From contig CAYPOD010000030.1 in the NCBI GenBank assembly GCA_964412375.1, forward strand, positions 1 through 45,017: a stretch of 45,017 bases of DNA, given 5' to 3'. Below the pieces are notes generated by a model. The model was not told where the DNA came from. It searched no databases and saw nothing but the letters and a program-made list of their open reading frames with translations. Of this stretch, positions 17,739 to 25,812 are shown piece by piece. Made by a program: the position numbers and the translations under genes. Positions within the stretch are counted from its first letter, which is position 1. Each line of letters opens with the position of its first letter. The DNA is from CADEDV01 sp964412375. Its GTDB lineage: Bacteria > Bacteroidota > Bacteroidia > Chitinophagales > Chitinophagaceae.

Positions 17739-17999
17739 ATGGACAAACCAAAAACAGGATTTTGGAGAGGTTTTACATGGAAACGATTTGCAAGATTTGC
17801 AATCATCATTTTTATTTTCAATTTCACCTTCTGGACAATCTGGGATTATTTTGACCCCGAAGCAATTGTAAAAGATAATTTTACTTTCAAATCATTTGCG
17901 GTGAAAGCAGTTAAATCAATTCTGCTAGGATTTATTTGTGCGGTATGGTTTGAACCCGGAATTGATAAAGACAAAGAAAATCCGCCACTGATCCCTTAA
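17739..17999 (+). CDS. Hypothetical small membrane protein
   Basis: The ATG at 17739 follows the previous stop by four bases, so I prefer it to the open extension back to 17703, which lies inside the CCG gene. The 86-residue product has a basic N-terminus (MDKPKTGFWRGFTWKRFARF), a first hydrophobic segment (AIIIFIFNFTFWTIWDYF) and a second one (VKSILLGFICAVWF), ending in an acidic/proline tail. It is probably an inner-membrane protein with both ends in the cytosol. I do not recognise a family. Its stop codon overlaps the stop of the next gene on the other strand by four bases. Confidence 0.65.
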   Translation: MDKPKTGFWRGFTWKRFARFAIIIFIFNFTFWTIWDYFDPEAIVKDNFTFKSFAVKAVKSILLGFICAVWFEPGIDKDKENPPLIP

Positions 18000-18448
18000 C
18001 CGGCCAGCAGCTTTTCCTGCAACTCAATTGCTTCCCTTAGTTTTCCCTTTGGGATAGGTATTCTTATTTCCTGGCTTGTGCTTCCATCTTCATAACATAT
18101 CTCCAGCACATTAAGCCTGCCTGCATCCCTGATATTTGCCCTCTGAAAATGTCGCTGTCCTTCGGCAAAAATCTCGTTACGTTCGTTGGTCCAGACTGCT
18201 TCCGGTGTAATTTTTATTTCCGGAACTTTTTTACGGTGTCTCCAGTTCAGGCGGTTCAGAAAGTAAAGCAGCCAGCTTTTCTTTCGCAATTGCCAGCGAT
18301 GAAAAGCAACCCATTCCTCACGGGTATAGGTCCAGTGGGCCAGTATCAGGGGATCATGAATGCGAGATCGTTCCAACAGGATCAGTTTTGGTTGTAATTT
18401 AGCGGCATGAATCTCGACTATAAATACCTTCTGGACGGTAATTTTCAT
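17996..18448 (-). CDS. Hypothetical protein, start uncertain
   Basis: The only in-frame ATG is at 18448, giving 150 residues. That would overlap the well-supported start of the divergent gene at 18407 by 42 bp, which is unusual. A TTG at 18376 would give a 127-residue protein beginning ERSRIHDPLILAHWTYTREEW and avoid the overlap. The visible sequence is rich in Trp and basic residues (WVAFHRWQLRKKSWLLYFLNRLNWRHRKK), followed by an immunoglobulin-like or PH-like beta region (VWTNERNEIFAEGQRHFQRANI, LEICYEDGSTSQEIRIPIP) and an acidic helix. I do not recognise a family. It is likely cytosolic. The codon pattern and the conserved-looking C-terminal half make coding plausible. Confidence 0.55.
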   Translation of the reverse strand: MKITVQKVFIVEIHAAKLQPKLILLERSRIHDPLILAHWTYTREEWVAFHRWQLRKKSWLLYFLNRLNWRHRKKVPEIKITPEAVWTNERNEIFAEGQRHFQRANIRDAGRLNVLEICYEDGSTSQEIRIPIPKGKLREAIELQEKLLAG

Positions 18449-18925
18449 CCCGGGTCAAAAGTGTGGGTCTATCAGTCCAGCCGCCTGTTTTCAATGAGTG
18501 AGGCGCTGGAAATTGAAGATATGCTCAAAGAGTTTACGGCTAAATGGCTGAGCCATGGAGTGCCGGTGAAAGGAGCCGGTTACTTATTCTTTGGACAGTT
18601 TGTGGTATTGATGGCCGATGAAACAGCTACCGGCGTCAGTGGTTGCAGCACTGATAGTTCGGTGCGGCTTATAAAAGATATTGAGCAGCGGTTCCATGTT
18701 AATATGTTTGACCGGACAACGCTGGCCTTTGTGGTAAAAGATAAAGTGCAATTGTTGCCAATGTCGCAATTACAATATGCAGCGGAAAATGGTTTTATAA
18801 ATGCCGACAGCTTGTATTTCAACAATCTTGTTCAGACAAAAGAAGAACTGGAGAATAATTGGATAGTTCCGGTGAAGGATAGCTGGCTGGCAAAGAAAGT
18901 TTCGTTTACAAAAACGGTTTCGTAA
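18407..18925 (+). CDS. Conserved hypothetical protein ('ABC transporter ATPase' label in Bacteroidota)
   Basis: A 172-residue protein, MNLDYKYLLDGNFHPGSKVWVYQSSRLFSMSEALEIEDMLKEFTAKW. As far as I recall, this N-terminus is conserved in many Bacteroidota genomes, where the protein is often labelled as an ABC transporter ATPase. I see no Walker A, Walker B or signature motif, so that label is not supported here. The protein has two halves with a FGQFVVLMADETATGVSGCSTDSSVR centre resembling a small regulatory or cofactor-binding fold. Function unknown. A TAATTTAG sequence about 10 bases upstream of the ATG resembles the Bacteroidota -7 box, implying a very short leader. The gene is followed by tRNA-Gly after eight bases. 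Confidence 0.75.
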   Translation: MNLDYKYLLDGNFHPGSKVWVYQSSRLFSMSEALEIEDMLKEFTAKWLSHGVPVKGAGYLFFGQFVVLMADETATGVSGCSTDSSVRLIKDIEQRFHVNMFDRTTLAFVVKDKVQLLPMSQLQYAAENGFINADSLYFNNLVQTKEELENNWIVPVKDSWLAKKVSFTKTVS

Positions 18926-18933
18926 ACTCATAT

Positions 18934-19005
18934 GCGGCAGTAGCTCAGTGGTAGAGCTTCAGTTTCCCAAACTGAAGGTCGTGGGTTCGATTCCCATTTG
19001 CCGCT
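18934..19005 (+). tRNA. tRNA-Gly (anticodon CCC)
   Basis: All four arms can be drawn. The acceptor GCGGCAG pairs with TTGCCGC (one G-U). The D arm contains GCTCAGTGGTAGAGC. The anticodon stem TCAGT pairs with ACTGA around loop TTCCCAA, placing CCC at 18966-18968. The T arm GTGGG-TTCGATT-CCCAT has one G-U pair. The discriminator is T and no CCA is encoded. It reads GGG codons. It is directly followed by a damaged second tRNA-Gly copy. Confidence 0.92.
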
Positions 19006-19072
19006 CACCTGGTAGTCCGCCAGTTGGCGGATCCCAAGCTGTAGGTAGCGGGTTCGAGTCCCGTCTTCCGCT
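19003..19072 (+). pseudogene. Degenerate tRNA-Gly remnant with inserted hairpin
   Basis: The 3' half is an almost perfect tRNA-Gly end: AGGT, T arm GCGGG-TTCGAGT-CCCGT, and acceptor strand CTTCCGC with T. A D-arm-like GCTCACCTGGTAG begins inside the last bases of the intact tRNA. No matching 5' acceptor strand (GCGGAAG) exists. The anticodon region is disrupted: TCCGCC-AGTT-GGCGGA, a perfect 6-bp hairpin, sits where the anticodon stem should start, and the loop TCCCAA survives behind it. It cannot fold into a normal tRNA. It most likely derives from a tandem tRNA-Gly duplication later broken by a short palindromic insertion. Confidence 0.7.
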
Positions 19073-19923
19073 CAGAAACTTTTTCCCGGGATGAATTTGA
19101 TAGCTGCATTTATATCCAGGTTAGTAGAAATGAATTGCCGGTGAATTTTTCCGTCAATTTCAATTCGCATCGCCCCGGTATTGGGTGGAATACGTCCAAG
19201 ATTATGAGCAATGAACAGCAGTTTATTTTCACTTCTCGTTTTATCAACCACCAGTTCATAGTTGAGTGCTTTCTCATTTAACCCTACCCGATAGGCAATA
19301 ATTGCACCATTAAAAAATAGTGATACGGTATCGCCGTCAACCTCACCATTATCATAGAGGGTAATTCGAATAACATCCTGGTTTACGCCATAAGAGCCTA
19401 TGACATGTTCAGTGCGCTGCAAAGCATTTGTCATGAATACGGCGAGTGAATCCGGGATCGCAGGCGGGTCGTGCTTTCTTTCTGGTTTTTTTTCCCAGCC
19501 TACCCTGTCAAACTCATAATAGGTAGACTCGCTGATCATTTTGATTTTTGTGCTGCCGTGGCAACGCTCCTTGTCAGGAAGGATATATCCGTAACCCGCA
19601 CGGTGTAAATCCAGCACATATGTGGCAGGGCAATTATCTTTCGCTGATCTTTTCTTTTGCTCAATCAGGTTAACCTCCCTTAACAGTAGCGTTGAATCAG
19701 AAGAATTATAAAAACCCTCAAGTGTATAGCGGTAAAAGCAATTATTACGAAATTTTAAATAGGATTCTCCTTTAATTGAATTGCCGGTTTCAGCAAATGC
19801 AAGTTCAATACGCATCTCTTCTTTCTGAAAAATACACATTCCCTTCCAGGTGCCACTTAATACCTGCGACCAGCCACTGCCATACAAAAGCCCAAGCACC
19901 AGCATAAGACCTGTAAGTCTCAT
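19072..19923 (-). CDS. Hypothetical secreted protein
   Basis: A 283-residue exported protein (signal peptide MRLTGLMLVLGLLYGSGWSQ). The first half has a lipocalin-like strand pattern: LSGTWKGMCIFQKEEMRIELAFAETGNSIKGESYLKF, often seen in Bacteroidota secreted proteins. The second half (from about residue 170) has HVIGSYGVNQDVIRITLYDNGEVDGDTVSLFFNG, LVVDKTRSENKLLFIAHNLGRIPPNTGAMRIEIDGKIHRQFIST, a beta-sandwich-like stretch of the type found next to outer-membrane receptors. No catalytic motif is seen. The stop codon sits one base inside the tRNA remnant. The gene is 62 bp downstream of the TonB-receptor-like gene's stop side on the same strand order reversed, so it is not clearly an operon with it. 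Confidence 0.75.
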   Translation of the reverse strand: MRLTGLMLVLGLLYGSGWSQVLSGTWKGMCIFQKEEMRIELAFAETGNSIKGESYLKFRNNCFYRYTLEGFYNSSDSTLLLREVNLIEQKKRSAKDNCPATYVLDLHRAGYGYILPDKERCHGSTKIKMISESTYYEFDRVGWEKKPERKHDPPAIPDSLAVFMTNALQRTEHVIGSYGVNQDVIRITLYDNGEVDGDTVSLFFNGAIIAYRVGLNEKALNYELVVDKTRSENKLLFIAHNLGRIPPNTGAMRIEIDGKIHRQFISTNLDINAAIKFIPGKSF

Positions 19924-19985
19924 GTTTTGAATTTACAAAAAAAATCAGGGCTGTTGAAAAAAACTATGAACGGAACGGGGAACAA

Positions 19986-22394
19986 TCACCTGGGTAGCGG
20001 AGTTAAAACCTTTTGTTTTGCTGTGGCAGAAAGATTATACGCCGCACTGATCCTGAAATTCCTGGTTCTTGTCTGGCTGAAACTCTCCAGCATAAAATTC
20101 GGGCCATAGGTGAAAATGCGCCGTTGCTGGTTTACAAACGGGTCAATTACATTGGCCGTTATGATCAGCTTTTTGTTGATGAATTTTCGCTGCACAGCCA
20201 TGTTCATACTGGTATTCCAGCGGGCAAAACCCTGCGGGTTGGCAAAGCGATTAAGATTGAAACTTCCTGTTACATTGAAAACATCTGAAAACACATAGCT
20301 GGAATTGATGTTGGAAGTGAAAGAACCACCATCACGGAATTTTCTCACTGTTTTATCAAAATCACTGTATTTGCTGTAAATAAAACTGGCACTGGCATTG
20401 GCCTTCCATTTTTTGTTCAGTGTTATGCCGTTCCAGGTGCTGATCTCAAATTCATCCCGGCCACTGATGTTTTCCCATGTCACCTGTGTCTTGCCTTCAT
20501 CCAGCAAGGTCCGTACCTGGCTGAAGATCGCCTCCACTTTGTTATATCCCACACCCAGGTTCACATAATACTTTGGCCTGGTTCTTCCTATCACCAGGTC
20601 AAAATTGTGTGCCGTAGAAGCTTCCAGGTTTTCATTGCCAAAACGAATATTGTAAGGATCGGAAAAATCAACAGTGGGGTTCAATTCACCAATACCGGGT
20701 CTGCGGATGCTGCGGCGGTAGGCAATGGTCATACTTAGCAGATCCTGCCAGTTTTTGTTGATATTGGCAAAAGGCAGCCATGTGTAATAACTGTTTTTTG
20801 CATCTCTCCCCTCTTTTAGCAACTCAAACCATATATCCGTTTTCTCCACTGATGTACCTGCAGTGATGCTGAATTGTTTTCCCAGCACCTGTTTAGCAGA
20901 AGCCCGCAGGTTGCTGATGGTCTGGTGAAACCAGAGGTCATTGCTCAGCAGGGCCAGCTCTTCCATTGTTCCTTCCGGCTTCTTTTTGTAAGATGCATGA
21001 ACCTTTACATGATTGTTTGAACGGAAATAGGCTGATCCAACTGATAAGAATGTTTTTTTGTTACCCAGCATCCTGTCATAATTCACCCGCAGGCTATGTC
21101 CGTTTATCCTTGTTCTGTTTAGTTGTCTCTGCAAGGTATCAAGACCGTTTGGTGTATCATCCGGGTTGAAAAATTGCTGGTAAAATTCACGGTCATTGTT
21201 ATTGGAAGAAAAACTGATGCCGCTGATGATCTTCAGCGTTTCACCCGGTCTTCCTTTCCGGGTATAGCTCAGGTTTACATTCGGACTGAAATTGTCGCCG
21301 ACACTTTGCACCTGGCGACGGCTTAACTTCCACAACTCATCAAAACGATTGATGTTGCGGAACTCGGTATTGCTTGTATTATTAAAACTGTTTTGATTAT
21401 AGTTGACAGCCAGGTTAAGCAGGTTATTTTTATTGATGTCATAATCAATATTCATCCGGAAATTTGGCCGTACAGATCTGGTTGTATAATTGTTTGATGT
21501 ATTAAAGAAATTGGAAGAATCGGTATAGATGTTATTCCGGATGGAATAGCCATTTCCCTGGAACTGGTTATAACCGGCGCCACCATTGATAGTAATGGCA
21601 AGACCCTGCTTGCGATAGGTGAAGCTGCCATTCACCGTTCCCTCACCCCTGGAGCCGGCAGTTACCGACACTCTTCCGCTGCGGCCCACTTTCCCTTTCT
21701 TGGTTACAATATTGATCACCCCACCCTGTTCGTTGGCATATTGCGGTGGCGGATTGGTCATCACTTCAATTTTCTCAATAGAACTTCCGGGCATGGATTC
21801 GAGCAAATCCTGCAATTGCTGCAAATTCAGTTCCACGGGTTTGTCATCAATCAAAATCCTTGGCTCTTTTCCTCTCACCGTGATCTTTCCGTCAGGGTCT
21901 TTTCCCACCAGCGGCACATTGGTCAATAATTCGCTGGCAGTGCTGCCGGCAGCTAACGCTGACTCTCCAGCATTAAAAGTGATATTACCCTCTTTTGATT
22001 GCACCAATGGTTTTTCAGCATAAACCACAACAACATCAAGTTTGCTTTCATTTTCCGGTTTCAGTATAAGATCAGAGAGGTTGAAATCATAACGGTCGGC
22101 ACGAAAATGAATACTGTCCAGTGTTAGCGTCTGAAGACTGACAAAACTGATGGTGAGCCGAAAATAGCCCAACCCGATGCCCGAGAAACTGAACTGACCG
22201 GTTTTGTCTGTGTACTGTGATTTTTTTTCCTGGCTATTTGAAAGAGAGATCAATTGAACCGTAGCACCTTCCAATGCTTTGCTTTTTTCATCCATTACAT
22301 TGCCGGTGAGAATACCCGATACAGCATCCCGTTGTGCAATAGCAGCAAAAAAGCAGGAAAGAGCAATAAAAAGAAAGCAGGCCTTTTTCAACAT
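19986..22394 (-). CDS. Outer-membrane beta-barrel family protein (TonB-receptor-like)
   Basis: An 802-residue exported protein. Signal peptide (MLKKACFLFIALSCFFAAIAQ), then a carboxypeptidase-regulatory-like domain (residues about 25-110: GILTGNVMDEKSKALEGATVQL, ..TDKTGQFSFSGIGLGYFRL), then a plug-like region (ASELLTNVPLVGKDPDGKITVRGKEPRILIDDKPVEL..LLESMPGSSIEKIEVMTNPPPQYANEQGGVINIVTKK) and a roughly 22-strand barrel ending NFRISAAYNLSATAK. The order matches the OMP_b-brl_3 group rather than SusC. I see no clear TonB box. It lacks a SusD partner, so it is probably not a SusCD glycan system. The ligand is unknown. It is divergent from miaB across about 160 bp. Confidence 0.85.
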   Translation of the reverse strand: MLKKACFLFIALSCFFAAIAQRDAVSGILTGNVMDEKSKALEGATVQLISLSNSQEKKSQYTDKTGQFSFSGIGLGYFRLTISFVSLQTLTLDSIHFRADRYDFNLSDLILKPENESKLDVVVVYAEKPLVQSKEGNITFNAGESALAAGSTASELLTNVPLVGKDPDGKITVRGKEPRILIDDKPVELNLQQLQDLLESMPGSSIEKIEVMTNPPPQYANEQGGVINIVTKKGKVGRSGRVSVTAGSRGEGTVNGSFTYRKQGLAITINGGAGYNQFQGNGYSIRNNIYTDSSNFFNTSNNYTTRSVRPNFRMNIDYDINKNNLLNLAVNYNQNSFNNTSNTEFRNINRFDELWKLSRRQVQSVGDNFSPNVNLSYTRKGRPGETLKIISGISFSSNNNDREFYQQFFNPDDTPNGLDTLQRQLNRTRINGHSLRVNYDRMLGNKKTFLSVGSAYFRSNNHVKVHASYKKKPEGTMEELALLSNDLWFHQTISNLRASAKQVLGKQFSITAGTSVEKTDIWFELLKEGRDAKNSYYTWLPFANINKNWQDLLSMTIAYRRSIRRPGIGELNPTVDFSDPYNIRFGNENLEASTAHNFDLVIGRTRPKYYVNLGVGYNKVEAIFSQVRTLLDEGKTQVTWENISGRDEFEISTWNGITLNKKWKANASASFIYSKYSDFDKTVRKFRDGGSFTSNINSSYVFSDVFNVTGSFNLNRFANPQGFARWNTSMNMAVQRKFINKKLIITANVIDPFVNQQRRIFTYGPNFMLESFSQTRTRNFRISAAYNLSATAKQKVLTPLPR

Positions 22395-22555
22395 CGGGAT
22401 TTAGACGTGCAAAGATAAATTCAACCTGCTGCCAATCAGAACAAATTTGTACCAGCGGAAAAGACAATCGTTTGTATTTCAACTTGTACAGGTTTCTGCC
22501 ATCCTGTCACCATTTCAGGGATTTGGGTATATTTGCGGTTCAAATAGAATGAAGG

Positions 22556-24001
22556 ATGCTCGATTATGTGACAGATAAACCCGATAGCCACCGGGTGCAG
22601 GATGAAAACAGGCAGGGTGAGGCATTTGCTCCTTTTGCCAATGATCCGAATGCATACAGGAAACGGTTCTATATTGAAAGCTATGGATGCCAGATGAATT
22701 TTGCAGACAGCGAGATCGTGGCTTCCATTCTGAATAAAGAAGGTTTTGGCGCCACCCGTAACCTGGAGGAAGCCGACCTCGTTTTCATCAACACCTGCTC
22801 CATCCGTGAAAAAGCCGAGCAGACCGTTCGCAAACGACTCACTGAATTTCGCAAGCTGAAAGCGCAGAAGAAAGGAATGCTGGTGGGTGTGCTGGGCTGT
22901 ATGGCAGAAAGACTCAAGGCAAAATTTTTGGAAGAAGAAAAACTGGTGGATATCGTAGTGGGGCCAGACGCTTACCGGACATTACCCGGCCTGGTGGAAG
23001 AAGCGGAAGGTGGTCAAAAAGCAGTGAATGTTTTGTTGAGTCGTGAGGAAACCTACGCAGATATTGCACCTGTCCGGCTTGACAGCAACGGTGTTTCTGC
23101 TTTTGTCAGCATCATGCGGGGTTGCAACAATATGTGTTCGTTCTGCGTGGTGCCATTCACAAGAGGAAGAGAGAGAAGCCGGGATGCGGAAAGTATCGTT
23201 AATGAATGCAGGGAGCTTTTTGATAACGGGTACAGGGAAGTGACGCTGCTGGGACAAAATGTGGACAGTTATTATTATCAGGCCCCATCATCTTCCCAAA
23301 GAGAGGCCGTTACATTTGCCAACCTGCTGGAAAAAGTTGCACTTATCTCTCCCCTGCTGCGGGTTCGTTTTTCCACGTCACATCCAAAAGATATTACAGA
23401 TGAAGTACTGCACACCATGGCAAAGTATGAGAACATCTGCAAATACATACACCTGCCTGTGCAAAGCGGTTCAACAAGGATACTTCAACTAATGAACCGC
23501 ACCTATACAAGAGAGTGGTACAAGGCAAAAGTGGATCGCATCCGGGAGATCATACCAGACTGCGGCATCAGCTCAGATATCATTGCCGGTTTTTGCACCG
23601 AAGAAGAACAGGATCATAAAGACACGTTGGATGTGATGGAATACAGCAAGTATGATTTTTCTTATATGTTCTTTTACAGTGAACGGCCTGGCACCCTTGC
23701 ACAAAAAAGATATAAAGATGATGTGCCCGGGGATGTGAAAAAAAGAAGGCTGCAGGAAATAGTGGAAGTGCAAAACCGGTTGTCACTGCAGAGCAATATA
23801 AATGATACCGGCAAAATATTTAAAGTGCTGATAGAAGGCGACAGCAAAAGAAATGAAGCAGAATGGAAAGGAAGAAACAGCCAGAATAAGGTAATTGTAT
23901 TTCCGAAAGAAAGCTATGAACTCAGGAAGGGTGATTATGTTGATGTGAAAGTAGATGACTGCACCCAGGCAACATTGCTGGGGAAGATCATTGCCCGGTA
24001 A
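22556..24001 (+). CDS. miaB: tRNA-2-methylthio-N6-dimethylallyladenosine synthase
   Basis: A 481-residue radical-SAM methylthiotransferase. The N-terminal UPF0004 domain carries Cys45 (YGCQMNFAD), Cys81 (INTCSIREKAEQ) and Cys115 (LGCMAERL), which hold the auxiliary [4Fe-4S] cluster. The radical-SAM triad is Cys190/Cys194/Cys197 in RGCNNMCSFCVVPFTRGRERSR. A TRAM domain closes the C-terminus (KIFKVLIEGDS..RKGDYVDVKVDDCTQATLLGKII). It adds the 2-methylthio group to i6A37 of tRNAs reading UNN codons. The roughly 30 extra residues at the N-terminus are usual for Bacteroidota MiaB. TATATTTG at 22528-22535 fits the -7 box TAnnTTTG, but no -33 TTTG is at the right spacing. It leads a co-directional run with the sigma-54 activator, lptE-like gene and secG. 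Confidence 0.95.
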   Translation: MLDYVTDKPDSHRVQDENRQGEAFAPFANDPNAYRKRFYIESYGCQMNFADSEIVASILNKEGFGATRNLEEADLVFINTCSIREKAEQTVRKRLTEFRKLKAQKKGMLVGVLGCMAERLKAKFLEEEKLVDIVVGPDAYRTLPGLVEEAEGGQKAVNVLLSREETYADIAPVRLDSNGVSAFVSIMRGCNNMCSFCVVPFTRGRERSRDAESIVNECRELFDNGYREVTLLGQNVDSYYYQAPSSSQREAVTFANLLEKVALISPLLRVRFSTSHPKDITDEVLHTMAKYENICKYIHLPVQSGSTRILQLMNRTYTREWYKAKVDRIREIIPDCGISSDIIAGFCTEEEQDHKDTLDVMEYSKYDFSYMFFYSERPGTLAQKRYKDDVPGDVKKRRLQEIVEVQNRLSLQSNINDTGKIFKVLIEGDSKRNEAEWKGRNSQNKVIVFPKESYELRKGDYVDVKVDDCTQATLLGKIIAR

Positions 24002-24030
24002 ATATTATTTAATGAACATTTAGTAACAGG

Positions 24031-25266
24031 ATGGATATTCAAGTCATAAAAAATCGTTTTGGCATCATAGGCAACTCTCCAGCGCTGAATTATGCGTTGC
24101 AGGTGGCGGTGCAGGTGGCCAACACAGACCTCACCGTACTGATCAACGGGGAAAGCGGTGTTGGTAAGGAAGTTTTTTCCCAGATCATTCACTCTCTCTC
24201 GGCCCGCAAACACAATCCTTTTATTGCTGTGAACTGCGGAGCAATTCCCGAAGGAACGATTGATTCCGAATTGTTCGGTCATGAAAAGGGATCATTCACC
24301 GGCGCCGTAGATGCCCGTAAAGGTTATTTTGAAACGGTGAACGGAGGTACCATCTTCCTCGATGAGATCGGCGAAATGCCATTGGGCACACAGGCAAGGC
24401 TGTTGCGGGTGCTGGAAACCGGTGAGTTCATCCGTGTGGGTTCATCCAAAGTGCAGAAAACAGATGTAAGAGTGATCGCCGCTACCAATAAAGAATTGCT
24501 GCAATTAGTGCAGGTGGGCAGGTTCCGGGAAGATCTTTACTACCGGCTGAGCACTGTGCCCATCCGTGTGCCGGCGCTACGTGACCGCCCCGAGGATGTA
24601 CACCTGTTGTTCAGAAAATTTGCCGCCGATTTTGCTGATAAGTATAAAACCGCACCGGTGCAATTGGATGATGAGGCAAAACAACTGTTAATAAACTATC
24701 CCTGGCCGGGTAATATCCGGGAATTGAAGAATATTGCAGAGCAGATATCAGTTCTTTCTAAGGATAAAAACATAACAGCAACGCAGCTCAACAAATTTCT
24801 TCAGCCCTATTCCAGCAACCGGATGCCTGTGCTGGCCAATACGGGTGGCGGCGCCACTCATGATTTTTCCAATGAAAGAGAGATCCTTTACAAACTTTTC
24901 TTCGATATGAAGAAAGATGTGACGGAGCTGAAGAAGATGTTTCTCGAAGTGCTGCAAAACCCGGAAATGGTGCCGCATAGCCAGGCTTTCATCAATGAAC
25001 TGAAGGAAGTCAAGCAGCATGATATGACACAGCCGGTGCTGGTGCAGCCATCTCTGCAAGCGGGTCAGCCGGTGATTATGAACAACGGCGACATTCATGA
25101 ACATGTGGAAGTGGAAGAAAGCCTCAACATCATGGACAAAGAAAAAGAACTGATCATCAAAGCCCTGAAAAAACATAAAAGCAAACGAAAAGATGCGGCA
25201 CTTGACCTGGGCATCAGCGAAAGAACTTTATACCGCAAACTGAAAGAATACAACATTGAAGATTAG
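24031..25266 (+). CDS. Sigma-54-dependent transcriptional activator (AAA+, Fis-type HTH)
   Basis: A 411-residue protein. There is no receiver or PAS domain: the AAA+ core starts at once, with Walker A GESGVGKE at residues 40-47, the sigma-54 contact loop GSFTGA at 87-92 (a variant of GAFTGA), Walker B GGTIFLDEIG at 105-114, and sensor II-like NYPWPGNIRELKN. A linker with an acidic helix leads to a C-terminal Fis-like helix-turn-helix (KRKDAALDLGISERTLYRKLKEYNI). It drives transcription from sigma-54 promoters by ATP hydrolysis. Lack of a sensory domain suggests control by abundance or a partner. It follows miaB by 30 bp and its stop overlaps the alternative start of the lptE-like gene, so the run is probably one operon. 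Confidence 0.92.
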   Translation: MDIQVIKNRFGIIGNSPALNYALQVAVQVANTDLTVLINGESGVGKEVFSQIIHSLSARKHNPFIAVNCGAIPEGTIDSELFGHEKGSFTGAVDARKGYFETVNGGTIFLDEIGEMPLGTQARLLRVLETGEFIRVGSSKVQKTDVRVIAATNKELLQLVQVGRFREDLYYRLSTVPIRVPALRDRPEDVHLLFRKFAADFADKYKTAPVQLDDEAKQLLINYPWPGNIRELKNIAEQISVLSKDKNITATQLNKFLQPYSSNRMPVLANTGGGATHDFSNEREILYKLFFDMKKDVTELKKMFLEVLQNPEMVPHSQAFINELKEVKQHDMTQPVLVQPSLQAGQPVIMNNGDIHEHVEVEESLNIMDKEKELIIKALKKHKSKRKDAALDLGISERTLYRKLKEYNIED

Positions 25267-25792
25267 AGTATCCATATCACCACGACCGGTTAAGCAACTT
25301 GTAATGACAATAACCGCAGTTACTGCCATTATTTTTGCTGGTTGCAAAATTTATAAGTTCAAAGATGTTTCTATTCCGCCGGAAGTAAAATCCGTGAAAG
25401 TAAATTTTATTGAAAACAGGGCCAGGTATGTAAACCCGCAATTAAGCCCCCGTCTCACAGACCGTCTTCGCCAGAAAATCGTCGGGCAAACAAGACTGTC
25501 ACAAACCAATAATGATGAAGGCGCCGACTGGATCATCAGCGGGGAGATCCGTGATTACACGGTGTCCACTTCCGGTGTGTCCAACCAGCAATCAGCCGCC
25601 AACCGCCTGAGTGTATCTGTTCACATTGTACTGGATGACCGCAAACTGGATAAAGTAACTGAATACGATATCAGCCGCAATTTTGAATTTGCCGCCACCC
25701 TCTCACTGCAGCAGGCCGAAGCCGCTCTTTCTGATGAACTGATCCGCGGCCTTACCGATGATATTTTCAACCGTATTTTTTCAAGTTGGTGA
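25256..25792 (+). CDS. LptE-like LPS-assembly lipoprotein
   Basis: A 178-residue protein if translation starts at the TTG at 25256, which overlaps the end of the activator gene by 11 bp. The nearer ATG at 25304 gives 162 residues beginning MTITAVTAIIFAGC. I report the longer form because it supplies the positively charged region (KIRVSISPRPVKQL) that a lipoprotein signal normally has. TTG starts are rare in this phylum, so the choice is uncertain. The lipobox is FAGC. The mature part (YKFKDVSIPPEVKSVKVNFIENRARYVNPQLSPRLTDRLRQKI, GADWIISGEIRDYTV, LSVSVHIVLDD) matches the LptE pattern of Bacteroidota, which plugs LptD in the outer membrane. The genomic position (miaB, sigma-54 activator, this gene, hypothetical, secG) fits. 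Confidence 0.8.
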   Translation: MKIRVSISPRPVKQLVMTITAVTAIIFAGCKIYKFKDVSIPPEVKSVKVNFIENRARYVNPQLSPRLTDRLRQKIVGQTRLSQTNNDEGADWIISGEIRDYTVSTSGVSNQQSAANRLSVSVHIVLDDRKLDKVTEYDISRNFEFAATLSLQQAEAALSDELIRGLTDDIFNRIFSSW

Positions 25793-25812
25793 GTTCCGTT
25801 TACTTTGCAAAC

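Noticed and set aside
18407..18925. ABC transporter ATPase function suggested by the common family label
   Set aside because: There is no Walker A, Walker B or signature motif in 172 residues, so I list it as conserved hypothetical.
19003..19072. A second functional tRNA-Gly
   Set aside because: It has no 5' acceptor strand, and the anticodon stem is broken by a hairpin. Only the 3' half is tRNA-like.
18934..19072. Integration (att) site of a mobile element at the tRNA
   Set aside because: The duplicated 3' tRNA segment is directly adjacent rather than at the far end of an insert, and no integrase gene is seen nearby.
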